From: Saprospiraceae bacterium
Lineage (GTDB): Bacteria; Bacteroidota; Bacteroidia; Chitinophagales; Saprospiraceae
NCBI GenBank assembly: GCA_958295895.1
Contig: CATQHI010000013.1
Coordinates: 1 to 64,000 of the forward strand
DNA: 64,000 nucleotides
Direction: 5' to 3'
In this document: piece by piece, positions 1-9,569 of the stretch
How the letters are laid out: every line of letters starts with the position of its first letter
How positions within the stretch are numbered: the stretch's first letter is position 1
Notes under the pieces: generated by a model
Seen by the model: only the letters and a program-made list of their open reading frames with translations
Told to the model about the DNA's origin: nothing
Databases searched by the model: none
Position numbers and translations under genes: made by a program

Positions 1-558
1 GGTGATCAGCAGACCCTCAGTGCCCGGCACCAGTAAGCGATCCCCTATCCGGGTAGGTGAGACGGCAAAACCAGTAGCCAACGAACTGACAAGCAGACTC
101 GCTTCCCCTCCATCCGTACTGTATAGATCGTCGTCTTCCGTGAGAAATACAATGGCAGACCCCGCCCGGCCCACAAACCGGGTTACGTCCGTAGTCGTCC
201 GCAGTACCTCGATGGGACGCAGCGGATCAGTAAAAGCAACGTAATGGTAGCGATAAAGGCCATCCGTCGGTGAGTAGCTCTGTAGTAAAAGCTCCCTAGC
301 CGTCGACTCAGGTCGATTGATCATACTGGTCACGTTACAAAGCACCTCTCGAGAAGAGTTCCCTCCCACTGTATAGTACACGCAACCGACCTCGTAATCG
401 TAGGAAAAAAAACCACTCCCAGTCGATATGATTTGTTCTAAAGGATATCCCGTGCTTTGCGTGTTTAGGTCGATCACCTCCACCGTGTAGGGTAGCTCTT
501 GAGTGATAGCGTGAGTGCAGCAGTACGCTAACCAAAATAGGATCAGAAAAATTCTCAT
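1..558 (-). CDS. Secreted repeat protein, 3' part missing (paralogue of the next gene)
   Basis: The reading frame is open from an ATG at 558 to the left window edge without a stop (checked codon by codon), so only the first 186 residues are present. The first 19 or so residues (MRIFLILFWLAYCCTHAITQ) form a signal peptide. Around residue 150 the segment LYSTDGGEASLLVSSL resembles the 'LW-TDGT' unit of ELWxxDGT-type beta-propeller-like repeats. The N-terminus, spacing and repeat style match the gene at 683-4884, so the two are tandem paralogues. By analogy it should be a large surface or secreted protein whose C-terminal part, possibly with a T9SS sorting domain, lies outside the window. Its precise function is unknown. 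Confidence 0.75.
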   Translation of the reverse strand, partial: MRIFLILFWLAYCCTHAITQELPYTVEVIDLNTQSTGYPLEQIISTGSGFFSYDYEVGCVYYTVGGNSSREVLCNVTSMINRPESTARELLLQSYSPTDGLYRYHYVAFTDPLRPIEVLRTTTDVTRFVGRAGSAIVFLTEDDDLYSTDGGEASLLVSSLATGFAVSPTRIGDRLLVPGTEGLLIT

Positions 559-682
559 GTGAGTGTAATTTGAATCTAAGCCGATAATCCCATCCTGGAA
601 TCATACATCTATAGAAAATTTGACGGGGCCGCAGGTGCAGTATTGGTGGAAGGACCTCCAATAAAAAGCACCAAGCCGTAAA

Positions 683-3600
683 TTATTGCCGCACGATCCT
701 ACGTGTGATCCTACCGCCGTCAGCATCGTGAAGCTGCAGCAGGTACATCCCGGCGGGTAAGTCCGTCAGTGAAATGCGTACACTTTGGCGAAAGGATGCC
801 GTAGCTACCTGCCGCCCCTGTAGGTTGTAAAGCTGATAGCGGTAATCTCCGGCATCGGCCAGCGTGAGCTGCACCGCATCCCGCGTGGGGTTAGGGGCAA
901 GGCGTATAATGCTGCTGCTGAAGTCCACTACGGCGGTCACTCCATCCACCCCATCGCAGTTCTCGTCTACGCCATTACCTACGATCTCCGTCATACCCGG
1001 ATTGATTGCCGCATCGGTGTCATCGCAATCGGCATAGAAAAAGTAGCCGTCCTTGTCCCCGTCCAGCACCTCTACGATGGTATTGGTCACCGTATTGGTG
1101 ATCACCGGCGCATTGAAATCAAAGAAGATGCCGGCCGTATTCTCGATGGCGGTGAAGTCCTCGACATCTTCCTTCGGTAGGATCTCGAAGGTGAAAAAGC
1201 CGTGGCTACCCGGTTCGTTGGTGGTGCTGTCGACAAGCAAGATATTAGGAAAGAGTACTTCCAGCATGCCATCATCCGAAAGCGTAACGCGGTGGTCATG
1301 GCTAGCGGTCAGCGGCTTAAACGTTTCCAGATCGAGCTGATCCGAGAGCTGGTCCTCAAGCCGTACGGTGAAGGCCGTATCGTTGCCCGTATTCTGAAAG
1401 CGAATGGAGTAGGTGATTGCCTCGTCAAACTGGGTGTAATTACTACCAGTCTCCTCGGGCCGGGAGGGCCAGGAGCGTTTATCATTGGGGTCGATGGCGC
1501 AGCGGAGGACATCGGCGTAGTGGAAGGTGTCGCGGACTTCCGCTCCGTCGATGTCGGTGGTGAGGGTGTGGGCGAGCATCGGGATTTCTTGGCCGGCGAG
1601 AGATTCGTCGGGCATACGCAGTTGCAGTTTGACCTGGTAGTGCTGGCCGGGTTGGAGGTCGGTATATGTCCAACTGTATACGCCATCCTGTTCTTCGGTC
1701 GGTGCAGTAGCAGCTTCTACAAACTCTGCCTCCGGGTGCAATTCTAGCGTAGCGGTACCGGACTGGGGCTGGCAGCCATCGTTGCTTACGGTAAGCCAGA
1801 AGGGGACGGTGAAGCCGCAGCGGGCGGTGGCGGATTCTAGGCGGGGGGTGAGGTGGGTGTCACTGCCGGTAGATACGACGGTAAAGTCGTGACGCAAGTC
1901 TTTCCCCGTCCCGTTATCCGTTGTAAAGGTATAAGTTTCACTAGCCTCATGACAGTCATCAGCACCTACGCTTACAATATATTTTTGCGCTGCGCTTAGG
2001 TAAAGCGTATACCTACCCAGCGAATCAGTAAAGGAGATGACACCGTCTACCCCATCAGCCGCTACGCGTCGATTTGGGACAGGATTTTCGTTTTCATCGA
2101 GGACGGTTCCGCTGAGCTGATGGGTGAAGGGAGGGCGAAAATGGTGGAGTTCTAGGCCAAGGTCAAGGTCCTTATCTACAAAGGCATAGAAAAACTCGCC
2201 TTCATGTGCGATTGCGAAAGGTCCGCGTCTAAATCCGAATACATCACTCGGCAAGTAACCCAGATGGTAAAGCTGTCGCTGATCGGCATTATAGAGCTCA
2301 AAGGCATACTGGTCCCCCCGGGTGCCCCGAAATAAAATGTTACTACCGATGATGGCGTGACTTTCATCGAGGCGACGTTGACCTCCGTAGTCGTATCCCG
2401 TAGCAATCGGGACAGGCTTACTATTCCTGGTTGGATCAAATCGGTAAAAACCGAGCGTATTGCTGTCGGACATTTCAAGGAACAATTCTTCACCGAGTCC
2501 TTGTAGTTGCTCTAACCGCTTTCCGTCTTCGACGGTGTACACGGTAGTCAAGTCTTCAAGACGGATGATCCGGTGCGTGGTAAGCGCGAGCCTACCTATC
2601 TCCGAACTGATTACCTTTACTAATTGCTCCTCCTCAACTAAATTAATAGAGAGTGTAATTCCCTCTTCAAATGAATAGCCTATAAGTTGCGGATTTCCAC
2701 TGGCACCACCAGTGTAATAAAGAACGCCCTGATGTACTGCCGTCCGACCGGCGAGGTAAGGCACAGCCTCTAAACCTGCCACCTTTTCACCTTCGTTAGA
2801 AACTGGATCGTAGGCGTACCAAGCCATTCGGTAATCAGTCCGATCGTACTCCGGAATTGCGTAAAGAAGCCGGTCGCCCAACTTCGTTAACGGCAACTCG
2901 AAGCGATCATCGTGTGCCTCTATCGAATACGTTTGCAGCAATTCAAGATCTTCCTCACCGCTCGTGCCTCCCGCATAAAGCCCTACGGTAGCGTAGGTTT
3001 GATCTTCGGTCGTTGCGTAATACACTAAATGGGCTTGATCATCAGCAACTACGAAGGGTGAAAACCGCACCTCCGTACTTTGATAGTCGTTGCCAAAACC
3101 AGTATTCACATTTAGCTCAGGAATCAGCAGATTGGAACCCAGTGAAAAAGCAGCAAATCCGTCTAACCTACCTAGATAAGCGTTTGGCGTACGTGCACTA
3201 AACTCCCCCGTCAACGGCTCCACTTCTCCAGCTCGGTACTGGTAAAAGTTGTAGTCCACATATAATAAGAACTCATTCGTCTCACCACCGTAAAAAGCTT
3301 GGAAGTTGGAGTTTAACCGGCTTTTCATTAGACGGCCTAGATATTTTGTGCCATCATCACCCGGCCCTATACGGTATAGGTGGTATTCATTTTCGGGCGT
3401 CTTGGTTACAGCAAAGGGCTGATCGCCAGCGGTAAATAGATCTTCTATACTATGAGTTGCGGCGAACGGTTCCGGCAAGTCATACACTGTGATCACGCTG
3501 CCTTGATCCGCAATAGCCGCTAGTTTGCGTCCTACCTTGGAAGGATCCAAGACAATGCGATAGTAGTAGTCCGAGTCTCTAGTCTGCTCGAAATACTTAA

Positions 3601-4884
3601 CATCTAACCGCTCATCAAGTACATGTAATTGCTTCGTTTTCTTTTCGTACCGGTATGTCTTGCTAAGGACATTGAAAATTAAGTCGGTAGTGGTTTCACC
3701 GATACTCCTAGCGTAGTAAGCCTCCTTTACCGCGCCTACCTTGATTGTTTCTTGTGTCGTCAGATCATAAACATACATAAACCCTTGATCCGTCATGAAG
3801 TCTTCCGTGAAAAATACTACCGTTTCATCCATCAGCGGAATCAACTCTTCCACCTCATAACGCCAAGTGAATTCATCTCCCTCAACGATAAGTCGGGTCC
3901 CAGCGCTCGTACCATCACTTACTATGACTCCTTCACTATTTCCTTCCCCCTCAAAAATGATAATTTCACCGTTGTTGTAGTTATTTGTACGGTGAGTAAA
4001 ATCAAAATCAGCCACGCAGTACGGGCCTTCTTCGCCAATCCGTAGACGTGTAATCTCTCCTTCCGCATCGACAGTAAAGACATTCCCGTGCACATCCCCT
4101 ATGCGAGCCGCAAACATTGCACGACCAGCAACTATTCGTAACCCGTATACCTCGTTAGGGTTAGTGCCCGGGTTAGGCGTCCCATAAAGCAGTTGCGCAG
4201 GACTGTCGCTTCCCAAAGTGTAGTTGTAGAGGCTATTGCCGGCAATGAAATACATCTGCTCTTCATGCCGTGTTCCTTCAAACTCGTAAAAACGAACCTG
4301 ATCGTGGATACGGTAAGTAGCATCACGCGTACCATCCGTCACATATAGTCCATTGGATGCCCGCACGTAGGCAATATCGTTGAATGGGTCAAATTCTAGA
4401 AAAGGTTTCTTGCCCTTGTCCGCCAACTCGTCAATCAGTATAGTGTTTTTTCCTTCTGCATCTATACCGATCAATTGATTACCAACCTGAAGTAGCAAGC
4501 TTCCCGTGGACAGTACACCTGTCTCACCTACCGATTCTTGAGTAGTTAATACCTCTGTGCGGCGGTTTTGCTTGTCAAAGAAGTAGACAGAATAAGTGTT
4601 TTGCTCGGCTTTGTAGGAGACCCGGAAAAACCCTTTCTTCGTAGACAAAAACGAAAAAGCATTGGAGTCATCACAATTGAGTTCACTCAGTTCGACATTG
4701 TCCGTACCATAATAGAGGCAGTTGTCATCCGTCAAAAGATAGTACCCGTATCAGTACCGCGAATGCTGTACCGGGTATAGGAACTTAAATTCAGGTCCTC
4801 CACCTCAGTCTCAAACGGCAAGTTCTGCCCAGCCACTCCCGCCCAAAAGGACAGAAACAGCAACCCAATAAGTAAAATACGCAT
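683..4884 (-). CDS. Large secreted repeat protein with T9SS sorting domain (one frameshift)
   Basis: The main frame runs 683-4735, but its only start there is a TTG and it lacks a signal peptide. A different frame starts at ATG 4884 and encodes a clear signal peptide (MRILLIGLLFLSFWAGVAGQ) before stopping at 4732. Restoring one base in the GGG run near 4744 joins them as ...GTDTG-YYLLTDDN..., giving about 1,400 residues. The long N-terminal part has ELWxxDGT-like units (LYVTDGTRDATYRI). Then come a carboxypeptidase-regulatory-like domain (SGTVLDENENPVPNRR), a conserved DUF11-like repeat (IRFQNTGNDTAF), a 'DGDKDGYFFYADCDDTDAAI' putative metal-binding motif and a C-terminal T9SS type A sorting domain (LAPNPTRDAVQL to RITRRIVRQ). 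It is likely exported and anchored or released by T9SS; the substrate is unknown. Confidence 0.85.
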
Positions 4885-4990
4885 AGTAAGAGGTGAGTTC
4901 GTTTCCCCGAAGATAGCACTTTTAGGCTAGCCCGGCGAACTACCTAGCCCATTTCCACGTTCTGCGCACCCGCGGCCCCGCCCCTCCATA

Positions 4991-7900
4991 TCACACCCGC
5001 TCCAATTCCCGCTCCTTCGTCACCTCATCCACCCGCTCAGCCAGCGATTTTAGCGCATCCTGTGCGGCGGTAAGATTATACACTCTTTCCTTGACCAAGC
5101 TCAGCCGGCGGGGCGTTTGCTTCAATTGTAGACCCCGAAGCTTACCCTCGCGCGCGATGATGCCGCTGAGCGACTTGAAGATCTGAGAGTCGTAGTAGAG
5201 CGACTGGGCATCTTCGACGAAGTAGCAGATCAGCTTGTCGTTCTTGAGGATGACGCGATCGAAGCCGAGCTCACGGCAGAGCCAGCGTAGACGCAAGCCG
5301 TCAAACAGCTCCTCAACCTGTACCGGCAGGGGGCCGAAGCGGTCCTTGAGGGCCTCGCCGTAGGCCTGTAGGCGCGCCTCATCCTCGATGTTATCTAAAT
5401 CTTGGTACAGGCGGAGGCGCTCCTGGGTGGACTGCACGTAATCGGTCGGGATGTGCATCTCGGTGTCCGTCTCGATGGTGACGTCGCGCACGAAGTCGGC
5501 ACCCTGGGTCATGGTGTCGGCGAAGACGTCGCGAAAGTCGGTCTGCTTGAGCTCGCGCACGGCCTCCTCCAGGATGCGCTGGTAGGTCTCGTAGCCAATG
5601 TCGGCGATGAAGCCCGACTGCTCGCCGCCCAGCAGGTTGCCGGCGCCGCGGATATCGAGGTCCTTCATGGCAATGTTGAAGCCGCTGCCGAGGTCCGAGA
5701 ATTCTTCCAGGGTGCGCAGGCGCTTGCGGGCGTCAGGGGTAAGCACGCTCAGCGCCGGTGCGATGAGGTAACAGTAGGCCTTCTTGTTTGAGCGCCCTAC
5801 CCTACCCCGCAGCTGGTGCAGGTCGGAGAGGCCGAACTGGTGGGCGTTGTTAATGATGATGGTGTTGGCATTGGCGATGTCCAGACCGGTCTCGATGATG
5901 TTGGTGCAGACCAGCACGTCGTACTTGCGGTCGATGAACTCGATGAGGGTCTCCTCGAGCTCCTTGGGGTCCATCTGCCCGTGGGCCATGGCGAACTGAA
6001 CGTCCGGGCAGAGCCGGCGCAGCATCGTCACCATATCGACCAGGGTTTTGACGCGGTTGTGGACGAAAAACACCTGCCCGCCGCGGTGCACCTCCTGCTC
6101 CACGGCCTCCTTGATCACCTCCTCGCTGAACTGCCGCACCTCGGTGTGGATGGGCTGGCGATTGGGCGGCGGGGTGCGGATCACGCTCAGGTCACGGGCG
6201 TTCATGAGGCTGAACTGCATGGTGCGGGGGATGGGCGTGGCGGTCAGCGTGAGGGTATCTACCTCGACCTGTAGGGCACGTAGCTTTTCCTTGGCCTTGA
6301 CGCCGAACTTCTGTTCCTCGTCGATAATAAGTAGCCCTAAGTCCTTGAACTCCAGTTTCTTCGACAAAATAGCGTGGGTGCCGATCAGAATATCTAGCTT
6401 GCCCTCCTTGACCTTTTTAAAAATCTCGCTCTTCTGCTTCGTGCTACGGAAGCGGTTCACGTAATCGACCGTAACGCCAAACTCTTCCAGCCGCTCCGTA
6501 AAGGTCCGGTAGTGCTGTAGGGCCAGGATGGTGGTAGGTACCAGCACGGCTACCTGCTTGTTGTCGGCGGCGGCCTTAAAGGCGGCACGTAGGGCGACCT
6601 CGGTCTTGCCGAAGCCGACGTCGCCGCAGATCAGGCGGTCCATCGGATGGGGCTTCATCATGTCGCCCTTCACGTCGTTGGTGGCCTTAAGCTGGTCGGG
6701 GGTATCCTCGTAGATGAAGCTAGCCTCGAGCTCGTTCTGGAGGTAACCGTCGGGGGGAAAGGCGTGACCCGGACTGGCCTGCCGCTTGGCGTAGAGCTTG
6801 ATGAGCTCGCCGGCCATGTCCTTCATTTTTTTCTTGGTCCGCGATTTGAGGTTCTTCCAGTGGTCGCCGCCGATCTTGTCGAGGCGGGGGAGCTGGCCGT
6901 CCTTACCTGAATACTTCGACAGCTTGTGTAGGGAGTTGATGCCGACGTAGAGGATGTCGTTGTTCTTGTACACCAACCGGACCGACTCCTGCACCTTACC
7001 GTTGATCTCCAGTTTTTCCAGTCCCGAAAAGCGGCCCACCCCGTGGTCGATGTGCACGACGAGATCACCGGCGGTGAGGTCGCGCAGTAGCCGCAGGTTC
7101 AGCGCCTGGTCGCGCGTAAAGCCCCGCCGGAGCTTGTAGCGGTGGAAGCGCTCGAAGATCTGGTGGTCCGTGTAGCAGGCGGCCTCCAGTTCCGAGTCGA
7201 TGAAGCCGGCGTGAATGGATACCGGTACGGGCTCGAAGCGCACCTCCGCATTCAGGTCATTGAAGATTGAGTAGAAGCGCTCAATCTGCTTAGCGTTGTC
7301 GGTGAAGATGTAGTTGGTCAGCCCCGAGCTGGTATTCTCCAGCAGGTTGCGGATCAGTAGCTCGAAGTTCTTATTGAAGCTCGGCTGGGGCTTAGCCCGG
7401 CAGTCGATGGTGTGGCCGATCGGCACCGGCTGCTTGTAGTCGCTGAAGAACACCACCGGCTTGCCCGCCACATCCTCCAGCACCTCCCCCGGCCGAATGA
7501 AGGCGCGGTCGCCGAAAAACTGGTTGATCTCATCATCGTCGACTAGCGTCAGATTCTTCCCGAATTCCTCCGCCTTACGGAAGGCCTCCCCGAGCCGGTC
7601 GAGCAGCAACTGGAAGTCCTTGAGCCAGATCACGGTATCCTCCGGCAGCACGTTGAAGATGCTGGTCTTCTGATCGCGGTCGAACTTCGTATTGATGTTC
7701 GGCACGATGCTCACGTACTTCACCGTCTCCACGCTCAGCTGGTTCATCGGATCGAAGGTGCGGATACTCTCCACCTCATCATCGAAAAGCTCGATCCGGT
7801 AGGGGTACTCGTTGCCGTAGCTGAAGATATCCACGATTCCACCCCGGATGCTGAACTGCCCCGGCTCGTACACGAATTCCTCCCGCTTAAAACCGTACTC

Positions 7901-8395
7901 CACCAGCACCTCGATAATCGTATCGACATCGATGTCCTCTCCCTTCTGGATTTCAATCCGCGACTTGGTTAGCACCGCCGGGGCCACCACCTGCTCGAAG
8001 AGCGCCTCGGGGTAGGTCACCACGATCTCCCCCTTGGACTGAGAGTGCGTCAGGTAGTTAATCGTCTCGGTGCGCAGCAGCACGTTCGTCGGGTCCAGTA
8101 CCTCGAAGTACAGCGGCCGCCGGAAGCTATCGGGCAGCAGCCGCACCTGCTTTTTCGGCAGCAGCGCGGCGATGGTATTCTGAATGTAGGCAGCCTCCTC
8201 CTTATCGGTGGCTACCACGAGGTAGTGTCCGCCCACCTTGCGGTAGCAGCCCGCCACAAGAAAGCTCTCAAGCGCACCCGCTAGTCCTTTAAGTTGAATA
8301 CGGGGCGCTTCGCCATCGGCCTTGGTCAGCGAAGTCAGTTGGGCAACGCGGTCGCTTGCGGCATACCGCTCCAGGAGTTGCTCGGCAGGGTTCAA
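4991..8395 (-). CDS. mfd: Transcription-repair coupling factor Mfd
   Basis: Mfd is a DNA translocase that removes RNA polymerase stalled at lesions and recruits UvrA. The 1,134-residue protein has the family's usual length and order: an N-terminal UvrB-like region (RGGIVDIFSYGNEYPYRIE, about residues 180-210), an RNA-polymerase-interacting domain (GDLVVHIDHGVGRFSGLEKL, about 445-465), then a superfamily 2 helicase core with Walker A (CGDVGFGKTEVALRAAF, about 590-605), the DEEQ box (LLIIDEEQKFGVKAKEKL, about 690) and motif VI (HQLRGRVGRSNKKAYCYL). The C-terminal TRCF domain follows (DIRGAGNLLGGEQSGFI onward). It lies about 120 bases downstream of gldN on the same strand, separated by a nested palindrome; any link to the gliding genes appears positional only. 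Confidence 0.97.
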   Translation of the reverse strand: MNPAEQLLERYAASDRVAQLTSLTKADGEAPRIQLKGLAGALESFLVAGCYRKVGGHYLVVATDKEEAAYIQNTIAALLPKKQVRLLPDSFRRPLYFEVLDPTNVLLRTETINYLTHSQSKGEIVVTYPEALFEQVVAPAVLTKSRIEIQKGEDIDVDTIIEVLVEYGFKREEFVYEPGQFSIRGGIVDIFSYGNEYPYRIELFDDEVESIRTFDPMNQLSVETVKYVSIVPNINTKFDRDQKTSIFNVLPEDTVIWLKDFQLLLDRLGEAFRKAEEFGKNLTLVDDDEINQFFGDRAFIRPGEVLEDVAGKPVVFFSDYKQPVPIGHTIDCRAKPQPSFNKNFELLIRNLLENTSSGLTNYIFTDNAKQIERFYSIFNDLNAEVRFEPVPVSIHAGFIDSELEAACYTDHQIFERFHRYKLRRGFTRDQALNLRLLRDLTAGDLVVHIDHGVGRFSGLEKLEINGKVQESVRLVYKNNDILYVGINSLHKLSKYSGKDGQLPRLDKIGGDHWKNLKSRTKKKMKDMAGELIKLYAKRQASPGHAFPPDGYLQNELEASFIYEDTPDQLKATNDVKGDMMKPHPMDRLICGDVGFGKTEVALRAAFKAAADNKQVAVLVPTTILALQHYRTFTERLEEFGVTVDYVNRFRSTKQKSEIFKKVKEGKLDILIGTHAILSKKLEFKDLGLLIIDEEQKFGVKAKEKLRALQVEVDTLTLTATPIPRTMQFSLMNARDLSVIRTPPPNRQPIHTEVRQFSEEVIKEAVEQEVHRGGQVFFVHNRVKTLVDMVTMLRRLCPDVQFAMAHGQMDPKELEETLIEFIDRKYDVLVCTNIIETGLDIANANTIIINNAHQFGLSDLHQLRGRVGRSNKKAYCYLIAPALSVLTPDARKRLRTLEEFSDLGSGFNIAMKDLDIRGAGNLLGGEQSGFIADIGYETYQRILEEAVRELKQTDFRDVFADTMTQGADFVRDVTIETDTEMHIPTDYVQSTQERLRLYQDLDNIEDEARLQAYGEALKDRFGPLPVQVEELFDGLRLRWLCRELGFDRVILKNDKLICYFVEDAQSLYYDSQIFKSLSGIIAREGKLRGLQLKQTPRRLSLVKERVYNLTAAQDALKSLAERVDEVTKERELERV

Positions 8396-8409
8396 AGGGG
8401 GTAGTCTTG

Positions 8410-8518
8410 TAGTTCGGTAGTAGGTAGTACTGTAGGGGGTAGTCTGTAAATGCGAGAGGCGTGGAAGGTGTTCAACCCATCCACGCCTCCAACGTCAGAC
8501 TACAAAACTACCGAACTA
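8410..8518. repeat. Nested palindrome between gldN and mfd
   Basis: Three nested inverted repeats share one centre: 8410-8421 with 8507-8518 (12 perfect pairs, TAGTTCGGTAGT / ACTACCGAACTA), 8439-8446 with 8496-8503 (8 pairs), and 8456-8465 with 8480-8489 (GAGGCGTGGA / TCCACGCCTC, 10 pairs). The outer arm contains the gldN stop codon. In RNA this would fold into a long interrupted hairpin that could terminate or process the gldN-mfd transcript. A related arrangement occurs at 30102-30177. Confidence 0.7.
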
Positions 8519-9430
8519 GTAGCTCCACAGATCCTGCTCATAGTTAAAGATCTCCTGCTTGATCCGCTCGCTCTCGCGGAGCTGCTCGCGGCCACTGCGC
8601 TCGGGGCGGTCGATGCGCTCATCGAGGACGTTGCTGGCCTTGGTGATGTAGCTGTTGAAGAAGCGGTACTCGAAGACGTCCTCCCAACTACGGTTCGCCG
8701 CATCGTTGCCGTAGGCGAAGGCACTTTCGTTGGCCAGGAGCTGGCGGGCCTCGGGGTAATACACCCAAAACATAGGCCGCTCCACAGTGCGGGTGCTGCT
8801 TTCGGTCGTTTCCTGGATCATGGGGGCAATACCCAGAATGCGCACCTTCATCGTGCTACTCTCCTTATCGAAGAACCACATCTCCTGAATGCGGTAGCGC
8901 AGGACGCTGGTGGGGTCGAAAACGCGCTCTTCGAGTACGATCTCTTCTTCGTAGGTCTCCGGGTTGAGGACGCGAACGGAGTCTACCCCACCGGCCATAC
9001 TGCTCAGGGTCTTCTGATCCATCAGCATGGAAAAGTTGTCACCACCGATGGGGTCGAAGACGCGGAGGTCACCGTTCTGTGCGGCCTCCAGTAAGATGGT
9101 TATGAGCGGCCGCTGCGGATTGATGAAGGGCAGGTTGATCTTTTCCTTCACGTCGATCACGCGCCAGATGCGGCGCTTCCACATGATGTCGGCTTCGCGC
9201 AGGTTTTCGTAGGCTAGTACGCGACGCTCCCGCATCGAGTTGTTCTCTACGATGTCGTTGAGAGGAGCGACGAAATCACCGTCCTGCATCAAGGGGTTAT
9301 CGTCCGCCACGCCGGGCAGGGTGAAGGTGCTGGGCGTCTCCTCCTCCGTGGTGGTAGGCGTTTGCGCGAGCGCAGGTGCGGTGAACGCGAAGAGGAGGAG
9401 CAGAGCAGCTAGAGCTTGTGTAAACTTCAT
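8516..9430 (-). CDS. gldN: Gliding motility / T9SS protein GldN (PorN)
   Basis: GldN is a periplasmic component of the T9SS ring complex formed with the GldK lipoprotein. The 304-residue product starts with a signal peptide (MKFTQALAALLLLFAFTAPALAQ when read through, cleavage after about residue 22). The mature protein carries GldN hallmarks: RREADIMWKRRIWRVIDV-like segment (LREADIMWKRRIWRVIDVK), a proline-rich INLPFINPQRPL, and an MWFFDKESSTMKVRILGIAP strand followed by FWVYYPEARQLLAN. Length and order fit the family. It is last in gldL-gldM-gldN, 139 bases after gldM, with a hairpin in the gap that may lower its expression relative to gldM. Confidence 0.95.
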   Translation of the reverse strand: MKFTQALAALLLLFAFTAPALAQTPTTTEEETPSTFTLPGVADDNPLMQDGDFVAPLNDIVENNSMRERRVLAYENLREADIMWKRRIWRVIDVKEKINLPFINPQRPLITILLEAAQNGDLRVFDPIGGDNFSMLMDQKTLSSMAGGVDSVRVLNPETYEEEIVLEERVFDPTSVLRYRIQEMWFFDKESSTMKVRILGIAPMIQETTESSTRTVERPMFWVYYPEARQLLANESAFAYGNDAANRSWEDVFEYRFFNSYITKASNVLDERIDRPERSGREQLRESERIKQEIFNYEQDLWSY

Positions 9431-9502
9431 AGGTAGATGGATCGTCGTAGAAACAGGGTAAGAACGCGGCGGCGGCGGGGCCTGGTATCCGGCACCAAGA
9501 AA

Positions 9503-9538
9503 ACGGGCCTCCGGAAGCGCAAACTACCGAAGGCCCGT
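9503..9538 (-). terminator. Hairpin after gldM (possible attenuating terminator)
   Basis: On the minus strand a 12-base arm (ACGGGCCTTCGG) pairs with CCGGAGGCCCGT with one G-U pair, a 12-base loop, and is followed by TTTTC. It lies between gldM and gldN. It could be a partial terminator or an RNA-stabilising hairpin; the T-run is short. Confidence 0.55.
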
Positions 9539-9569
9539 CAATGTTGGTCGGCCGGCAGCCAACCGGCAC

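Noticed and set aside
683-4735. TTG 4735 as the true start of the secreted repeat protein
   Set aside because: It would lack a signal peptide, while an in-line signal peptide from ATG 4884 sits in the other frame one base away.
5816-6274. 152-residue ORF antisense to mfd
   Set aside because: It overlaps conserved helicase motifs on the other strand and has no independent features.
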